Origin: Candidatus Mailhella merdavium
Lineage (GTDB): Bacteria > Desulfobacterota > Desulfovibrionia > Desulfovibrionales > Desulfovibrionaceae
Length of the DNA: 54,666 bases
NCBI GenBank assembly: GCA_019119045.1
Contig: DWXS01000060.1
Span: forward strand, 1 to 54,666
Reading direction: 5' to 3'
The notes below the pieces were generated by a model, which had not been told where the DNA came from, searched no databases, and saw only the letters and a program-made list of their open reading frames with translations. This document shows positions 32,625 to 41,496 of the stretch, piece by piece; positions within the stretch are counted from its first letter, which is position 1; each line of letters opens with the position of its first letter. Made by a program: the position numbers and the translations under genes.

Positions 32625-35264
32625 TCAGGGGCTTCTGTACTCTTCCGCCGGCTTGCCGAAGCGCAGAGAAGGTGAGTCGGAGTTTTTTGTCCAGACTATG
32701 CGCAGTTCACCGTATTCCGCGGTGCTGAATACGGCAGTCTTCCGTTCTTTCAGGGCGTTCAGCACATCGGGATGCGGAAAGCGGGAAACGTTGTAGGAAC
32801 CGTTGGATACAAGGGCCGCACGAGGTCTTACTGCATCATAGAATTCCGGCAGAAGGCTGGATGCTGAACCATGATGAGGCAGAACCAGTACCTGTGCCTG
32901 AAGAGGAAGGCCGGTTTTGAGCAGTTTTCTCAGTGCGGACTTTTCCGCGTCGCCGCAGAACAGGGCCAGTCCCTTTCCGTTTTTAACAAGTCGGAGAACA
33001 AGAGAGCCGTTGTTGCTGGAAAAACGTCCTCGGGCAGGGGGATGCAGTACTTCCAGCGACAGATCGTCGGACAGAGAAATGACATCTCCTCCGGCAAGAG
33101 GCCGTATATCAAGGTCGTTTTTCCGGGCTGCTTCCAGCAGGCGCGGGCCGTCGCTTTTGTCGAAGGCACCCGGCAGGGCCGACAGATACAGTCTGGGAAC
33201 CTGGAAGCTGTCTGTTATGGATATCAGGCCCCGGATGTGATCCATGTCCGCATGCGAGGCCAGAAGCGCATCCAGTCTCGGCGGCCGGTTGAAGGTCAGC
33301 GCGTGTGCCACAATATCCCGGCCCGTATCAAAGCGGAGGGAAAGGGAGCCTCCTCCGTCAAGCAGCATACGACCGGTTCCAGAGGCGGTCGGATATTCGA
33401 GGACAAGAGACTGCCCCTGGCCGACATCAAGGACGCGAAGCATGATGCGCTCCTCATGTGCGGCAAGAATTCCTTCAATAGTTCTCTGGTACAGGCCGAC
33501 AGGAAGAAGCAACACGGCACACAGCAGGAGTTTTCGACAGAGGGGCGAATTAGGGCTTCGTCCGCTTGCGCATGCCAGCGCGGCAAGGGCGCAGGCAAAG
33601 CCGAGCATGGTTATTCCTGTGGGTTTGAGGCCCTGCATGACGGGAAGCAGGCCGCTTTCCTCCATACGTCGCAGCAGGGCAAGCAGAAGATCTCCGGGCA
33701 GAGCCGCGACTTTCAGCAGCAGATGGAGCGTCTGGCTTCCGTCGGCAACGGGAAGCAGCAGACAGCCGAGAGCCGCAAGCGGCAGGACGAAAAAGCCCAA
33801 CACCGGCAACCAGGGAAGATTGAGAAGAAAACAGAGTCCGAACCTGCCGAAACTGTGCAGAACGACCGGCAGAGATGCTGTCTGCGCAGCCAGCGACACG
33901 ACGAGAAGTTGGGCCGGGACGCGCAGAGGGCGAAGCCTGAAGGGAACGGCACGGATAAGGGGGGCGGCAAACAGGATACCGGCCACGGAGAGCATGGACA
34001 GACGTACGGAAAGATCGAATGCGCTTGCGGGATGTACGATCAGAAAACACAGAGCGGCGAGAAAAAGTGCGTCTGTCGGAACGGATACCTTGCCTTTCAG
34101 CCAGAGCAACGCTCCTGCAAAAAGCATGACGACGGCCCGAATCAGAGAAGGCGGCGCGTCTCCCAGCCAGAGATAGAGCAGGGAAAGGGGCAGCCCTGCA
34201 AGGAAAATCATTTTTCGACGCGGCAGAAACAGCAGCGAATAAGGGCGCACTTTACTTGTGATGGCTGCGATGGTCGCAGCGATCAGCAGTGCAAGCGCAA
34301 GATGCTGACCAGATAAGGCCAGGGAATGAACCAGACCTGCTTTAGTAAACAGATCAAGCGTGGAGGAATTGAGAGCATAGCGATCGCCGAAAAGCAGGGC
34401 GGGAAGCATAGCCTGTCCCTGCGTCATGAAAGAGGAGACCTCCTTCTGTCTTCCGGTAGAACTGACCAGATAGACCGGAGCCGGATCGTTGAGATTTTCG
34501 ACAAAGGCATTTCGTATGCTTTCCCGCAGAGCGGCGCTGAAAGAGGGAGAACCCTCCGTCTGCACCGGGAGGGGCTGATCCGGGCGCGACGTAGCCCATG
34601 CGTTGAACCTCACGTTTCTTGCCGCCCAGTAGGCGCTGATGTCGTTGCCTTTTTCAACGGCGTCGATATTGACGGACGAGGAGACGGGACGGATGCGCGA
34701 AAGAAACAGCACATGCTGACCGGGAAGCGGACGCGCTGTTCCGGGAACCCTCCCCTGATCCCAGGAAAGGTTCACGCGCCCGGGAAGAGGCGCAAGCTCT
34801 TCTCCCTCAACAGGACGCACCTCTTCGAGGAGAATGCGCAGGCGACGATCCGGCAGGCCCGCCACAGAGACGACTCTTCCCCGGTATTCGAGCTTTTCTC
34901 CTGCGATGAACCATGACGGAATCTCGCCGACAGCTTCGGGTTCCGCAAGGCGCATATGAAAAAATCCGGCCACGACGCAAAGCAGAAGAACCATACGCCT
35001 TGCCGCAGCGGAGCTTCCGCCAGGAGAAGGACAGAGCAGAAGCAGCAGCGCCGCGCCCGCAAGCCCCGGGAAAAGGTGTCTTGAGGCAAGAACTCCGATC
35101 AGAAGGGCAAGTGTGCAGAGTTCCCAGAAGAAAAGAGGAGGCAGTCCCGCACGAGACGAAGGACAAAACTCGTGCGGGGATACTGCCTGATATGAGCCGC
35201 GTCTCCCGAAAAAGGCCGGGAATGCAGAGTCTGTCTTCGTTTTTTCCTTTGCGGAAATGCTCAT
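32625..35264 (-). CDS. comEC: ComEC/Rec2 family DNA-uptake channel protein
   Basis: ComEC carries transforming DNA across the inner membrane and may degrade one strand. The start is ATG 35264, overlapping the murA stop as ATGA, so translation is coupled. The 879 residues have two to three N-terminal membrane helices and the DUF4131/OB-like region ([20 protein letters not shown]). The Competence domain follows ([40 protein letters not shown]), then a multi-helix region and a C-terminal metallo-beta-lactamase domain ([62 protein letters not shown]). All three domains are present, so the protein should be full length. The pilus and comEA partners are not in the window. Confidence 0.93.
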   Translation of the reverse strand: MSISAKEKTKTDSAFPAFFGRRGSYQAVSPHEFCPSSRAGLPPLFFWELCTLALLIGVLASRHLFPGLAGAALLLLLCPSPGGSSAAARRMVLLLCVVAGFFHMRLAEPEAVGEIPSWFIAGEKLEYRGRVVSVAGLPDRRLRILLEEVRPVEGEELAPLPGRVNLSWDQGRVPGTARPLPGQHVLFLSRIRPVSSSVNIDAVEKGNDISAYWAARNVRFNAWATSRPDQPLPVQTEGSPSFSAALRESIRNAFVENLNDPAPVYLVSSTGRQKEVSSFMTQGQAMLPALLFGDRYALNSSTLDLFTKAGLVHSLALSGQHLALALLIAATIAAITSKVRPYSLLFLPRRKMIFLAGLPLSLLYLWLGDAPPSLIRAVVMLFAGALLWLKGKVSVPTDALFLAALCFLIVHPASAFDLSVRLSMLSVAGILFAAPLIRAVPFRLRPLRVPAQLLVVSLAAQTASLPVVLHSFGRFGLCFLLNLPWLPVLGFFVLPLAALGCLLLPVADGSQTLHLLLKVAALPGDLLLALLRRMEESGLLPVMQGLKPTGITMLGFACALAALACASGRSPNSPLCRKLLLCAVLLLPVGLYQRTIEGILAAHEERIMLRVLDVGQGQSLVLEYPTASGTGRMLLDGGGSLSLRFDTGRDIVAHALTFNRPPRLDALLASHADMDHIRGLISITDSFQVPRLYLSALPGAFDKSDGPRLLEAARKNDLDIRPLAGGDVISLSDDLSLEVLHPPARGRFSSNNGSLVLRLVKNGKGLALFCGDAEKSALRKLLKTGLPLQAQVLVLPHHGSASSLLPEFYDAVRPRAALVSNGSYNVSRFPHPDVLNALKERKTAVFSTAEYGELRIVWTKNSDSPSLRFGKPAEEYRSP

Positions 35265-36520
35265 GCGTCGGCCGGAACACGGCGTATGCGCGCTCCGACG
35301 GCGCGCAGTTTGCATTCCATGTGTTCGTATCCCCGGTCGAGATGGTAGATCCTCTGGACGGTCGTTTTTCCGCGTGCGGCAAGGCCCGCAAGTACCAGCG
35401 ATGCGCTGGCGCGAAGATCAGAAGCCATGACCGGCGCGCCGGTCAGACGTTCCACCCCGCGAACCATGGCCGTGGAGCCGGACAGACGTATATCCGCTCC
35501 CATGCGTACCAGCTCCTGAACGTGCATGAAACGGTTTTCAAAAATGGTTTCGTCTATCATGCTGGAACCATCGGCCAGACAGAGCAGAGCCATAATCTGG
35601 GCCTGCATGTCGGTGGGAAAGCCGGGATGAGGGCGAGTGCTGACATCCACTCCTCTCAGGCCATCCGTCCCCCTTCTGGCCAGAACGCCGCTGTCTGTGA
35701 GGCGAATGTCCATACCTGCTTCGCGCAGCTTGTTCAGAACGGCGTCCATATCGTTATAGGGGCAGTTTTTAAGCAGAAGTTCGCCGTCTGTTATTCCTGC
35801 GGCTATAAGAAAGGTTCCTGCTTCAATGCGATCCGGCATAACGGCATATTCGCAGCCATGCAGTGAGGAGACGCCTCGAACCCGGATGACGGAGGAGCCT
35901 TGTCCCTCTATATCGGCCCCGCAGCGTATGAGAAAGGCAGCAAGATCCGAGACTTCCGGTTCTCGGGCAACGTTTTCCAGTATAGTTTCCCCTTCCGCCA
36001 GACAGGCGGCCATGAGCAGATTTTCCGTTCCTCCCACGGTGGGGAAATCGAACTGGATATGGGCACCGTGCAAACCTTTGCATCTGCCGTTGATATAACC
36101 TTCTTCAAGCTCGAATTCCGCCCCCATTTTTTCCAGCGCGGAAAGATGCAGATTTACCGGGCGGGCGCCTATGGCGCAGCCCCCGGGCATGGCCACTCTG
36201 GCGACTCCGAGTCTGGCCAGCAGCGGGCCGAGGCATAGAACCGAAGCTCGCATTGTTTTTACCAGATCGTAGGGAGCTTCGCTTTGCAGAGCGGCAGGCT
36301 GCACGTCGACTCTGCCGTCCTGAAAGGAACAGGCGCAGCCGAGTATGTTCAGGAGTTTGAGGGTGGTATGAATATCCCGCAAATCGGGAACATTGGTGAA
36401 TGTGGTCGGTTCGTTCAGCAGAATGGAAGCCATGAGTATGGGCAGCGCGGCGTTTTTCGAGCCGCTGACGCATATTTCCCCATGCAGGGGCAGGCCGCCT
36501 TCAATGACCAGATTTTCCAT
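35261..36520 (-). CDS. murA: UDP-N-acetylglucosamine 1-carboxyvinyltransferase
   Basis: MurA transfers enolpyruvate from PEP to UDP-GlcNAc, the first committed step of peptidoglycan synthesis. The start is ATG 36520 after GAGGA; the GTG one codon upstream is an alternative. The 419-residue enzyme has [36 protein letters not shown], the catalytic loop [21 protein letters not shown] (Cys115) and [17 protein letters not shown]. It also has the C-terminal [20 protein letters not shown]. Cys at the loop means fosfomycin sensitivity is expected from family knowledge. It is followed by comEC with a 4-bp overlap and is divergent from tRNA-His. Confidence 0.97.
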   Translation of the reverse strand: MENLVIEGGLPLHGEICVSGSKNAALPILMASILLNEPTTFTNVPDLRDIHTTLKLLNILGCACSFQDGRVDVQPAALQSEAPYDLVKTMRASVLCLGPLLARLGVARVAMPGGCAIGARPVNLHLSALEKMGAEFELEEGYINGRCKGLHGAHIQFDFPTVGGTENLLMAACLAEGETILENVAREPEVSDLAAFLIRCGADIEGQGSSVIRVRGVSSLHGCEYAVMPDRIEAGTFLIAAGITDGELLLKNCPYNDMDAVLNKLREAGMDIRLTDSGVLARRGTDGLRGVDVSTRPHPGFPTDMQAQIMALLCLADGSSMIDETIFENRFMHVQELVRMGADIRLSGSTAMVRGVERLTGAPVMASDLRASASLVLAGLAARGKTTVQRIYHLDRGYEHMECKLRAVGARIRRVPADA

Positions 36521-36580
36521 CACATCCTCGCTTTGGCACAGTTTGTTGCGCTGTCAGTCAGATTTGTCGTCCGAAAAGGC

Positions 36581-36609
36581 TTGACCTTGTCGAGCGCATT
36601 GAGTAAAAG
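36581..36609 (+). promoter_or_regulatory. Promoter of tRNA-His
   Basis: TTGACC, 17 bases, TAAAAG. The tRNA begins 13 bases after the -10 element, as expected. Confidence 0.55.
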
Positions 36610-36621
36610 AATTCCTCGCAT

Positions 36622-36698
36622 GGCGGAAGTAGCTCAGTTGGCAGAGCACCTGGTTGTGGCCCAGGGGGCCGAGAGTTCAAGTCTCTTCTTTCGCCCCA
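36622..36698 (+). tRNA. tRNA-His (GTG anticodon)
   Basis: The cloverleaf folds fully: acceptor GCGGAAG with CTTTCGC, preceded by G-1 opposite discriminator C73, which is the histidine identity element. The D arm is GCTC/GAGC, the anticodon stem CCTGG/CCAGG with loop TTGTGGC, and the T arm GAGAG-TTCAAGT-CTCTT. CCA is encoded. Confidence 0.96.
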
Positions 36699-36707
36699 TC
36701 CGAAAAT

Positions 36708-36731
36708 AAGCCCTGTTCGCAGGGCTTTTTT
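36708..36731 (+). terminator. Terminator of tRNA-His (bidirectional with xth)
   Basis: AAGCCCTG-TTCG-CAGGGCTT followed by TTTT on the plus strand; preceded by CGAAAATA, so it may also stop the converging xth transcript. Confidence 0.85.
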
Positions 36732-36756
36732 CATATCCGTCGCATCCCGGCACAGA

Positions 36757-37548
36757 TCAGAACTCCAACGCCAGCCCGACAGGGCAGTGATCCGATCCAT
36801 ACACGTCATGTTCTATCCATGCGTCGCGGATATTGTATTTGAGTTCTTCCGAGACAAAGAAATAGTCAATGCGCCATCCGATATTTTTTTCCCTGGCCCG
36901 CATACGGTAAGACCACCAGCTGTAGGCGTCGGTTTCCTTTCCGTGTACGTGGCGGAAGGTGTCCACATAGCCGGCAGCTGTAAAATCGTCCATCCATTTC
37001 CGTTCTATGGGCAGAAAACCCGTGTTGGACTCGTTTTCCTTCGGACGGGCCAGATCGATGGGATTGTGCGCAATATTGAAGTCTCCGCATACTACAATGG
37101 GCTTGTCGCGCCTCAATTCTTCCGCATAGTCAAAAAACGCCTGAAAGAACCCCATTTTATACGGGACGCGCTTGAAGACTCCCTTTTCCACCTCTTCCCC
37201 GCCGTTTGGGAAGTATCCGTTGAAATAATGAAAATGCTCGAATTCCAGATGCAGAATACGCCCTTCGCCCTGATAATCCGGATCGGGGAGTTCATGCTCC
37301 ACGCGCAAAGGCGGAATACGGCTGAATACCGCTACGCCGGAATAGCCTTTCTTTACCGTTGAAGGGCACCACCATGCCTGCCAGCCGAGAGGGTTACGAT
37401 CAGCTTCCGGTATCTGATCCGGAGAGGCCTTGGTTTCCTGAAGGCCCACAATATCGGCCTGTGTGTCAGAGAACCAGGTCCATGAGGGTTTACGGCTCAC
37501 GGCTCTGAAGCCGTTGACGTTCCATGAGGCAAAGCGCAGCAGGGGCAT
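36757..37548 (-). CDS. xth: Exodeoxyribonuclease III / AP endonuclease
   Basis: The enzyme cuts DNA at abasic sites and removes 3' blocks in base-excision repair. The 263-residue product has the exonuclease III family blocks: RFASWNVNGFRAV (metal Asn), IVGLQETKA (metal Glu), SGVAVFSR, YFNGYFPNGG, VVCGDFNIAHNPIDLARPK (catalytic Asp and Asn), NTGFLPIERKW, YSWWSYRMRAREKNIGWRID and the final YGSDHCPVGL with the catalytic Asp-His pair. Length matches the family. It is a stand-alone gene converging on tRNA-His; the next minus-strand gene upstream ends 62 bp away. Confidence 0.96.
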   Translation of the reverse strand: MPLLRFASWNVNGFRAVSRKPSWTWFSDTQADIVGLQETKASPDQIPEADRNPLGWQAWWCPSTVKKGYSGVAVFSRIPPLRVEHELPDPDYQGEGRILHLEFEHFHYFNGYFPNGGEEVEKGVFKRVPYKMGFFQAFFDYAEELRRDKPIVVCGDFNIAHNPIDLARPKENESNTGFLPIERKWMDDFTAAGYVDTFRHVHGKETDAYSWWSYRMRAREKNIGWRIDYFFVSEELKYNIRDAWIEHDVYGSDHCPVGLALEF

Positions 37549-37610
37549 GGCAGTTCCGCTTGTTGATGTGTCCAGATACGCGCGGAGAATACTTCAGCAT
37601 GAAGCGAAGC

Positions 37611-38717
37611 TCAAGACTTGTACGCGCAGGGAAAAAGAACGCCGTTTTTCCCGGAAACTCTCATATCCGTCAGTTCGCGGAAGACCTTTTCCGCCGTGAT
37701 ACTTTGCATACAGGCATGATTATGCCTGCAGATATGCTGAGCTTCCCAGGTTCCGCCGCCGTGCAGAGAGCAGGGACGGCACGTCAGATCCGTCTGGATG
37801 ACCCGATCATGCTCCCCGGAAGGGAAAAAGCCCCATTCGCGGCAGGTGGGGCCGAAAAGGGCAAGCACCGGCGTCTGTACCCCGTCGGCCAGGTGCATGG
37901 GACCGGAATCTCCGGTAATGAGCGCACCCGCGCCGGAGAGCAGGCAGATGAGTTCGCGGAGGCTTGTTTTATTGATGAAATTCAGCGTGTAAGAATTATT
38001 TTCTGAACAGGCCGAAAAGGGCATGTTTCCCTTTCCAATCCAGAAATGGGGGATTTTCTTTTCCGTCAGCAGCAGGGAAAGCTCCTGCCAGCGTTGAGCA
38101 GGCCAGGCTTTTGAGGGGTGCGTGGCAAAGGGATGCAGAGCAAGCGGGGCCGGCGTTTCTTCGGAAAGTTGAAGCAGCGGGGCGAGAGCTTTGCGCGTCC
38201 AGCCCTGTTCGTCCGGGGAGAGAAACACCTGGGGCCGCAACTCCTGTTGCGTCCAGACGCGGCTTTCAGGAAATACGCCCGAAAGCGCGGCGGCATAACG
38301 TTGCGGAACATTCCGGGCAAGCAGGGAATTCCGACACAGCCGTCCGCCGGAAAGAAGAAAAATACGACGGGAAAGTCCCTGTTTCGGATAACGATGAACA
38401 GGAGCTTTCCAGAACAGGGAAAGCAGCCTTGTGCGGGTCACGCCGTGCAGGTCGAGGAGCGGAATACCGCAGTATTCCTCTGCCAGAGCTCTGAAACAGG
38501 CACGCATTTCTTTGCCTTTGAGCTGATCCCCTTTCAGACCGATAACTCTTGTTATCGCCGGATGCCCTTCAAACAGCGGAGCAAAGGCTGCGCGGGTCAG
38601 CACGGTGAAGTGAATTCCTTTCTCTTCATGCCAGCGCAGAAGCGGGCCTGTGAGCAGGGCAACGTCGCCCATTGCGCTGAAACGAACGGCAACCATGTGG
38701 GAACTGACGATGGGCAT
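37611..38717 (-). CDS. Glycosyltransferase family 9 (heptosyltransferase-like)
   Basis: GT9 enzymes add heptose or related sugars to the lipopolysaccharide core on the inner face of the cytoplasmic membrane. I chose ATG 38717 behind GGAGAG; a much longer open frame upstream is unconserved and AT-rich. The 368-residue protein opens with VAVRFSAMGDVALLTGPLLR, characteristic of WaaC/WaaF-type enzymes. It has the donor-site region ALHPFATHPSKAWPAQRWQE and the segment LICLLSGAGALITGDSGPMH followed by LADGVQTPVLALFGPT. A cluster of cysteines near the end (TCRPCSLHGGGTWEAQHIC) matches the ADP-heptose transferases. Exact sugar and acceptor are unknown. Confidence 0.88.
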   Translation of the reverse strand: MPIVSSHMVAVRFSAMGDVALLTGPLLRWHEEKGIHFTVLTRAAFAPLFEGHPAITRVIGLKGDQLKGKEMRACFRALAEEYCGIPLLDLHGVTRTRLLSLFWKAPVHRYPKQGLSRRIFLLSGGRLCRNSLLARNVPQRYAAALSGVFPESRVWTQQELRPQVFLSPDEQGWTRKALAPLLQLSEETPAPLALHPFATHPSKAWPAQRWQELSLLLTEKKIPHFWIGKGNMPFSACSENNSYTLNFINKTSLRELICLLSGAGALITGDSGPMHLADGVQTPVLALFGPTCREWGFFPSGEHDRVIQTDLTCRPCSLHGGGTWEAQHICRHNHACMQSITAEKVFRELTDMRVSGKNGVLFPCAYKS

Positions 38718-39120
38718 GCAGACTCTCCGGCGCGTATGGCGGATTGATGGTGAGGCCGTGTAACAGGGAGGACACTGCGTTGACAATATGTGGGGTACAC
38801 GCTTGCTGCTGAGTCCAGTAACTTCGATCAGGGGCAGTGACTTTTCCTGATGTGGAAAGGGGCAGCTGATGACCTGATTCTGCCAGAGAGTACGAACGAG
38901 GTCGAGAAAAAGCTTCAGAAGGTGCAGAAGCAGAAAATGTTTCAAAATATTTCAGTTATTATACCTGGTTATGGTGGTATATCGTCAAAAAAATAGGTAA
39001 ATTTTTATCGTATGCAGTAAAATTTTTATACAGCCTGATACATTTTATAATTATTATTGTAAACATAAAAAATGCATAAAAGCATGTGCCTTGTAATGAA
39101 AGATGGAGATAATAAAAATA
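38718..39120. other. AT-rich intergenic stretch before sigma-54 promoter
   Basis: No gene is supported between the heptosyltransferase start and the sigma-54 promoter at 39121. Base composition drops sharply to AT-rich after about 38940 (runs such as TTTTTATA and AATTATTATTG), which contrasts with the GC-richer core genes and marks the beginning of an accessory zone. Confidence 0.6.
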
Positions 39121-39136
39121 TGGCACGGTAATTGCT
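39121..39136 (+). promoter_or_regulatory. Consensus sigma-54 promoter upstream of CxxCH mini-genes
   Basis: TGGCACGGTAATTGCT is a full match to TGGCACG-N4-TTGCT, with GG at 39122-39123 and GC at 39134-39135, ten bases between. Transcription should begin near 39147, about 85 nt before the first start codon. Confidence 0.8.
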
Positions 39137-39232
39137 ATTACTTTTGCATGACGGAAATAGTGGAATAAATGAATGTTAAATTTTTATTTCACTATATTTC
39201 AAAATATTGAAGAGTTTTTATGGAGATATGAG

Positions 39233-39389
39233 ATGAAGAGTTTTTTTCACAATTGCAATGATGCTGTCATGTCTGGTTTTGGGCTCTCTTTCCGGTGTCG
39301 CCCATGCGACCACAGAAGAGGACATCGCAACCATGCAGCATCCTGTCGGACCGCAGCACGATAACGTGAATTGCCGCCTCTGCCGCTAG
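39233..39389 (+). pseudogene. Mini secreted CxxC protein, copy 1, frameshifted in a T7 run
   Basis: From ATG 39233 (preceded by GGAGATATGAG) the frame goes ATG AAG AGT and then T7. Read with one T less, it gives a perfect signal peptide (MKSFFTIAMMLSCLVLGSLS, then GVAHA) and mature residues TTEEDIATMQHPVGP and QHDNVNCRLCR before TAG at 39387. As written, the ATG frame runs into unrelated residues. The mature part matches copy 2 (LQHPNGPLHDNANCDIC). Either the gene is broken, or the T7 run allows slippage, or translation starts inside at ATG 39258 with a short leader. It lies directly behind the sigma-54 promoter. Confidence 0.6.
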
Positions 39390-39435
39390 GTAATCCCTGT
39401 TTTTCATCCCACACCGATACAACATATATTTTAAG

Positions 39436-39618
39436 GTGTTCATCATGAAAAAGTTCATAGCATTTCTGTTCCTTTGTTCCTGCCTTTCCCTCGGAGCCTT
39501 CAACGGCGCAGCTTTCGCTCTGACCGATGCAGAAGTGTCAACCCTGCAACATCCCAACGGGCCGCTGCATGACAATGCCAATTGCGATATCTGTCATCCT
39601 TCCTATCGGAGCCTTTAG
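39436..39618 (+). CDS. Mini secreted protein with CxxCH motif, copy 2 (intact)
   Basis: The 60-residue product starts at ATG 39436, preceded by TTAAGGTGTTCATC. A Sec signal peptide (MKKFIAFLFLCSCLSLGAFN, then GAAFA) leaves about 34 residues: LTDAEVSTLQHPNGP, LHDNANCDICHPSYRSL. CDICH is a CxxCH haem c attachment motif, with other His residues (LQHP, LHDN) available as axial ligands, so a minimal monohaem cytochrome or a fragment of a multihaem one is possible; a metal-binding or thiol peptide is the alternative. The last residues run into the start of the duplicated copy 3. I know no family of this size. The sigma-54 promoter at 39121 probably drives it. Confidence 0.7.
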   Translation: MFIMKKFIAFLFLCSCLSLGAFNGAAFALTDAEVSTLQHPNGPLHDNANCDICHPSYRSL

Positions 39619-39709
39619 CGGCACGGCCTTTGTGTTGGCCTGTGCGGAAGTTTCGACGTTGCAGCAGCCCGATGTGCCGCTGCGTGAAAACAGCAACTGT
39701 AATATCTGA
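39569..39709 (+). pseudogene. Mini CxxC protein, copy 3, 115-bp tandem duplication with TGA at second Cys
   Basis: Positions 39607-39721 repeat 39492-39606 with a period of exactly 115 bp, diverged. Because 115 is not a multiple of three, copy 3 is in another frame and overlaps the end of copy 2. Its own frame from ATG 39569 gives MTMPIAISVILPIGAFSGTA, then FVLACAEVSTLQQP and DVPLRENSNCNI, then TGA CAT TAA. The TGA at 39707 aligns with the TGT codon of CDICH in copy 2. No proper ribosome binding site is seen and the leader lacks positive charge. It is most likely a decayed copy; a selenocysteine CxxU-H reading is the less likely alternative. Confidence 0.55.
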
Positions 39710-39844
39710 CATTAAAATTGTTTCGGGTGCGGTTTAGCTGCAAGAGGTCAGGGAAAAGGAGTGTTCTTTTCTGGTGTTTCCCATGTAATTTTGAGGAGTC
39801 CTGACCCTGAAACGGAAAGAGTCGGGTACAGGCAGGAAAAAGAC

Positions 39845-39873
39845 TTGCCCGCACGACGGCTTTGCGATAAATT
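39845..39873 (+). promoter_or_regulatory. Promoter of tRNA-Ser
   Basis: TTGCCC, 17 bases, TAAATT; the tRNA begins 18 bases after the -10 element. Confidence 0.45.
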
Positions 39874-39890
39874 GCAACCTTCGCATTCGC

Positions 39891-39985
39891 GGAGAGGTAG
39901 CGAAGCTGGCCGTAACGCGCTCGACTCGAAATCGAGTTATCGGTTAATAGCCGGTACGTGGGTTCGAATCCCACCCTCTCCGCCA
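39891..39985 (+). tRNA. tRNA-Ser (CGA anticodon)
   Basis: The acceptor stem is GGAGAGG with CCTCTCC, discriminator G and encoded CCA. The anticodon stem is CTCGA/TCGAG with loop CTCGAAA (anticodon CGA). A long class II variable arm follows, as serine tRNAs require, then the T arm GTGGG-TTCGAAT-CCCAC. An integrase gene lies just downstream, so this tRNA is the probable attachment site of the element. Confidence 0.95.
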
Positions 39986-39999
39986 AAGTATACTATCAG

Positions 40000-40041
40000 A
40001 AAGTCCCACAAAGTCCCAAAAGCCTTGTGGGACTTTACTTT
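40000..40041 (+). terminator. Stem-loop after tRNA-Ser
   Basis: AAAGTCCCACAA (40000-40011) pairs perfectly with TTGTGGGACTTT (40025-40036), followed by ACTTTTAC. It may terminate the tRNA transcript and may also lie in the attachment region. Confidence 0.6.
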
Positions 40042-40085
40042 TACGGAAATTGTTAGTCTCGCGTAGTCTCATAAAACCTATGGAC

Positions 40086-40159
40086 ATACCGACATCGAAG
40101 TCGGTAGATTGTACGGTATCCGACGGAACGAAAAAAATACCGACGGGCAGGATACCGAC
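40086..40159 (+). repeat. ATACCGAC repeats upstream of integrase (probable arm-type sites)
   Basis: ATACCGAC occurs at 40086-40093, 40137-40144 and 40152-40159, with an inverted GTCGGTAG at 40100-40107. Clustered short repeats next to an integrase gene are typical of integrase arm binding sites. The inverted form GTCGGTAT recurs at the far end of the element. Confidence 0.6.
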
Positions 40160-40175
40160 AAAGAGGATGAAAGGT

Positions 40176-41384
40176 ATGTCTGACAAGGTTTTCACGCACA
40201 AGACGGCGGAAAATGCCAGGCCTGGAGACAAGCCCTACAAGCTCTCCACGGGAAGAGGCTTTTATCTGCTGGTCATGCCGACAGGCGGCAAGCTCTGGAG
40301 ATATGACTACCGACTCAATGGAAAGAGAAAGACGGCGGCTCTTGGTTCCTTCCCCGATGTTTCCCTGAAAGAGGCTACAGAAAAGGTTGCGGAGTATCGC
40401 AGGCTCATCCATGCCGGAATTGACCCCGTGGCGGAAAAACGGCGCGTGAAGGAGAGCGAGGAACAACAGGCGGCGGAACAGGCAAGGACTTTTGAAGCCG
40501 TGGCGCGGGAATGGTTTGAAAAACGCGCCTCCGGAAAGGCTGAAAGGTATCGGAAGCAGATTCTTGCCCGGCTGGAGAATCAGCTTTTCCCTGCATTGGG
40601 AGACCGCCCTTTTTCCGAAATGGAAGCGCAGGACTTTCTTGACGCGCTGCGGCCGGTTGAGGAACGCGGCGCGGTGGATATGGCTCACAGGCTGGGGCAA
40701 CTTCTCAATCAGATAGGGAAGTATGCCAGAGTTGCCGGATATGTGAGGCACAATGAAGCGGCGGACATTCGAGAAGCGTTGAAGGCGCGGGAAGAGAGAA
40801 AGCACCGGGCGGCCATAACTGACCCGCACGAGATAGGGCACCTTCTCCGGGCAATCGACGCATACCCCGGAGACCTCTCCATACAGTACGCCTTGAAGAT
40901 TCTCCCATATGTATTTGTGCGCTCCGGGGAACTGCGCTGTGCCGAATGGGGAGAACTGGACTTTGACAAGGCCATGTGGGTTATCCCCGCCTCTCGTATG
41001 AAAATGAGGACACCGCATATTGTTCCCCTTGCCCGGCAGGTGATGAAGCTCCTTGAAGAACTCCGGCAATGGACAGGGGACGGGCGGCTTGTCTTCCCCT
41101 CTCCATTCTCCGCATCCAAGCCTATAACGGACATGGGCCTGCTGAACGCTCTCCGGCGTCTTGGCTATGGCCGGGATGAAATGTGTATTCACGGCTTCCG
41201 GGGCATGGCCTCAACACTCCTGAACGAACAAGGCTACCGTCCGGACGTAATAGAGGCGCAGCTTGCCCACGGGGAAAGAAACGCCGTCCGGGCGGCCTAC
41301 AATCATGCTCAATACCTGCCGGAAAGAACGGCCATGATGCAGGAATGGGCGGATTACTTGGATGAGCTGAGGGCCGGAGCGTAA
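40176..41384 (+). CDS. Tyrosine integrase, P4 type
   Basis: The integrase catalyses site-specific recombination between element and tRNA gene. ATG 40176 is chosen because GAGG lies nine bases before it; earlier in-frame codons lie inside the repeat region. The 402-residue protein has the N-terminal DUF4102-type arm-binding domain (RGFYLLVMPTGGKLWRYDYR, AALGSFPDVSLKEATEKVAE), the core-binding domain, and the catalytic domain. Catalytic residues are Arg249 (YVFVRSGELRCAEW), the HxxR box His339-Arg342 (CIHGFRGMASTLLNEQGY), His365 (LAHGER) and Tyr375 (AAYNHAQYL). All are present, so it should be active. It starts 190 bp from the tRNA 3' end. Confidence 0.95.
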   Translation: MSDKVFTHKTAENARPGDKPYKLSTGRGFYLLVMPTGGKLWRYDYRLNGKRKTAALGSFPDVSLKEATEKVAEYRRLIHAGIDPVAEKRRVKESEEQQAAEQARTFEAVAREWFEKRASGKAERYRKQILARLENQLFPALGDRPFSEMEAQDFLDALRPVEERGAVDMAHRLGQLLNQIGKYARVAGYVRHNEAADIREALKAREERKHRAAITDPHEIGHLLRAIDAYPGDLSIQYALKILPYVFVRSGELRCAEWGELDFDKAMWVIPASRMKMRTPHIVPLARQVMKLLEELRQWTGDGRLVFPSPFSASKPITDMGLLNALRRLGYGRDEMCIHGFRGMASTLLNEQGYRPDVIEAQLAHGERNAVRAAYNHAQYLPERTAMMQEWADYLDELRAGA

Positions 41385-41496
41385 GACATTTCCCCGGCTA
41401 GGCGTGGCGTCATGAACCATGCCGAAAAGGCGGATGCCTCTGCCGCCCTGCCGGGGACATCTACAAGGAGAGTGCAAAAGAGAGTATTAGGGTATT

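Noticed and set aside
32871-34316. Plus-strand open frame of 481 codons within comEC
   Set aside because: Composition is Gln/Lys/Arg-rich shadow sequence; comEC on the minus strand has clear domains.
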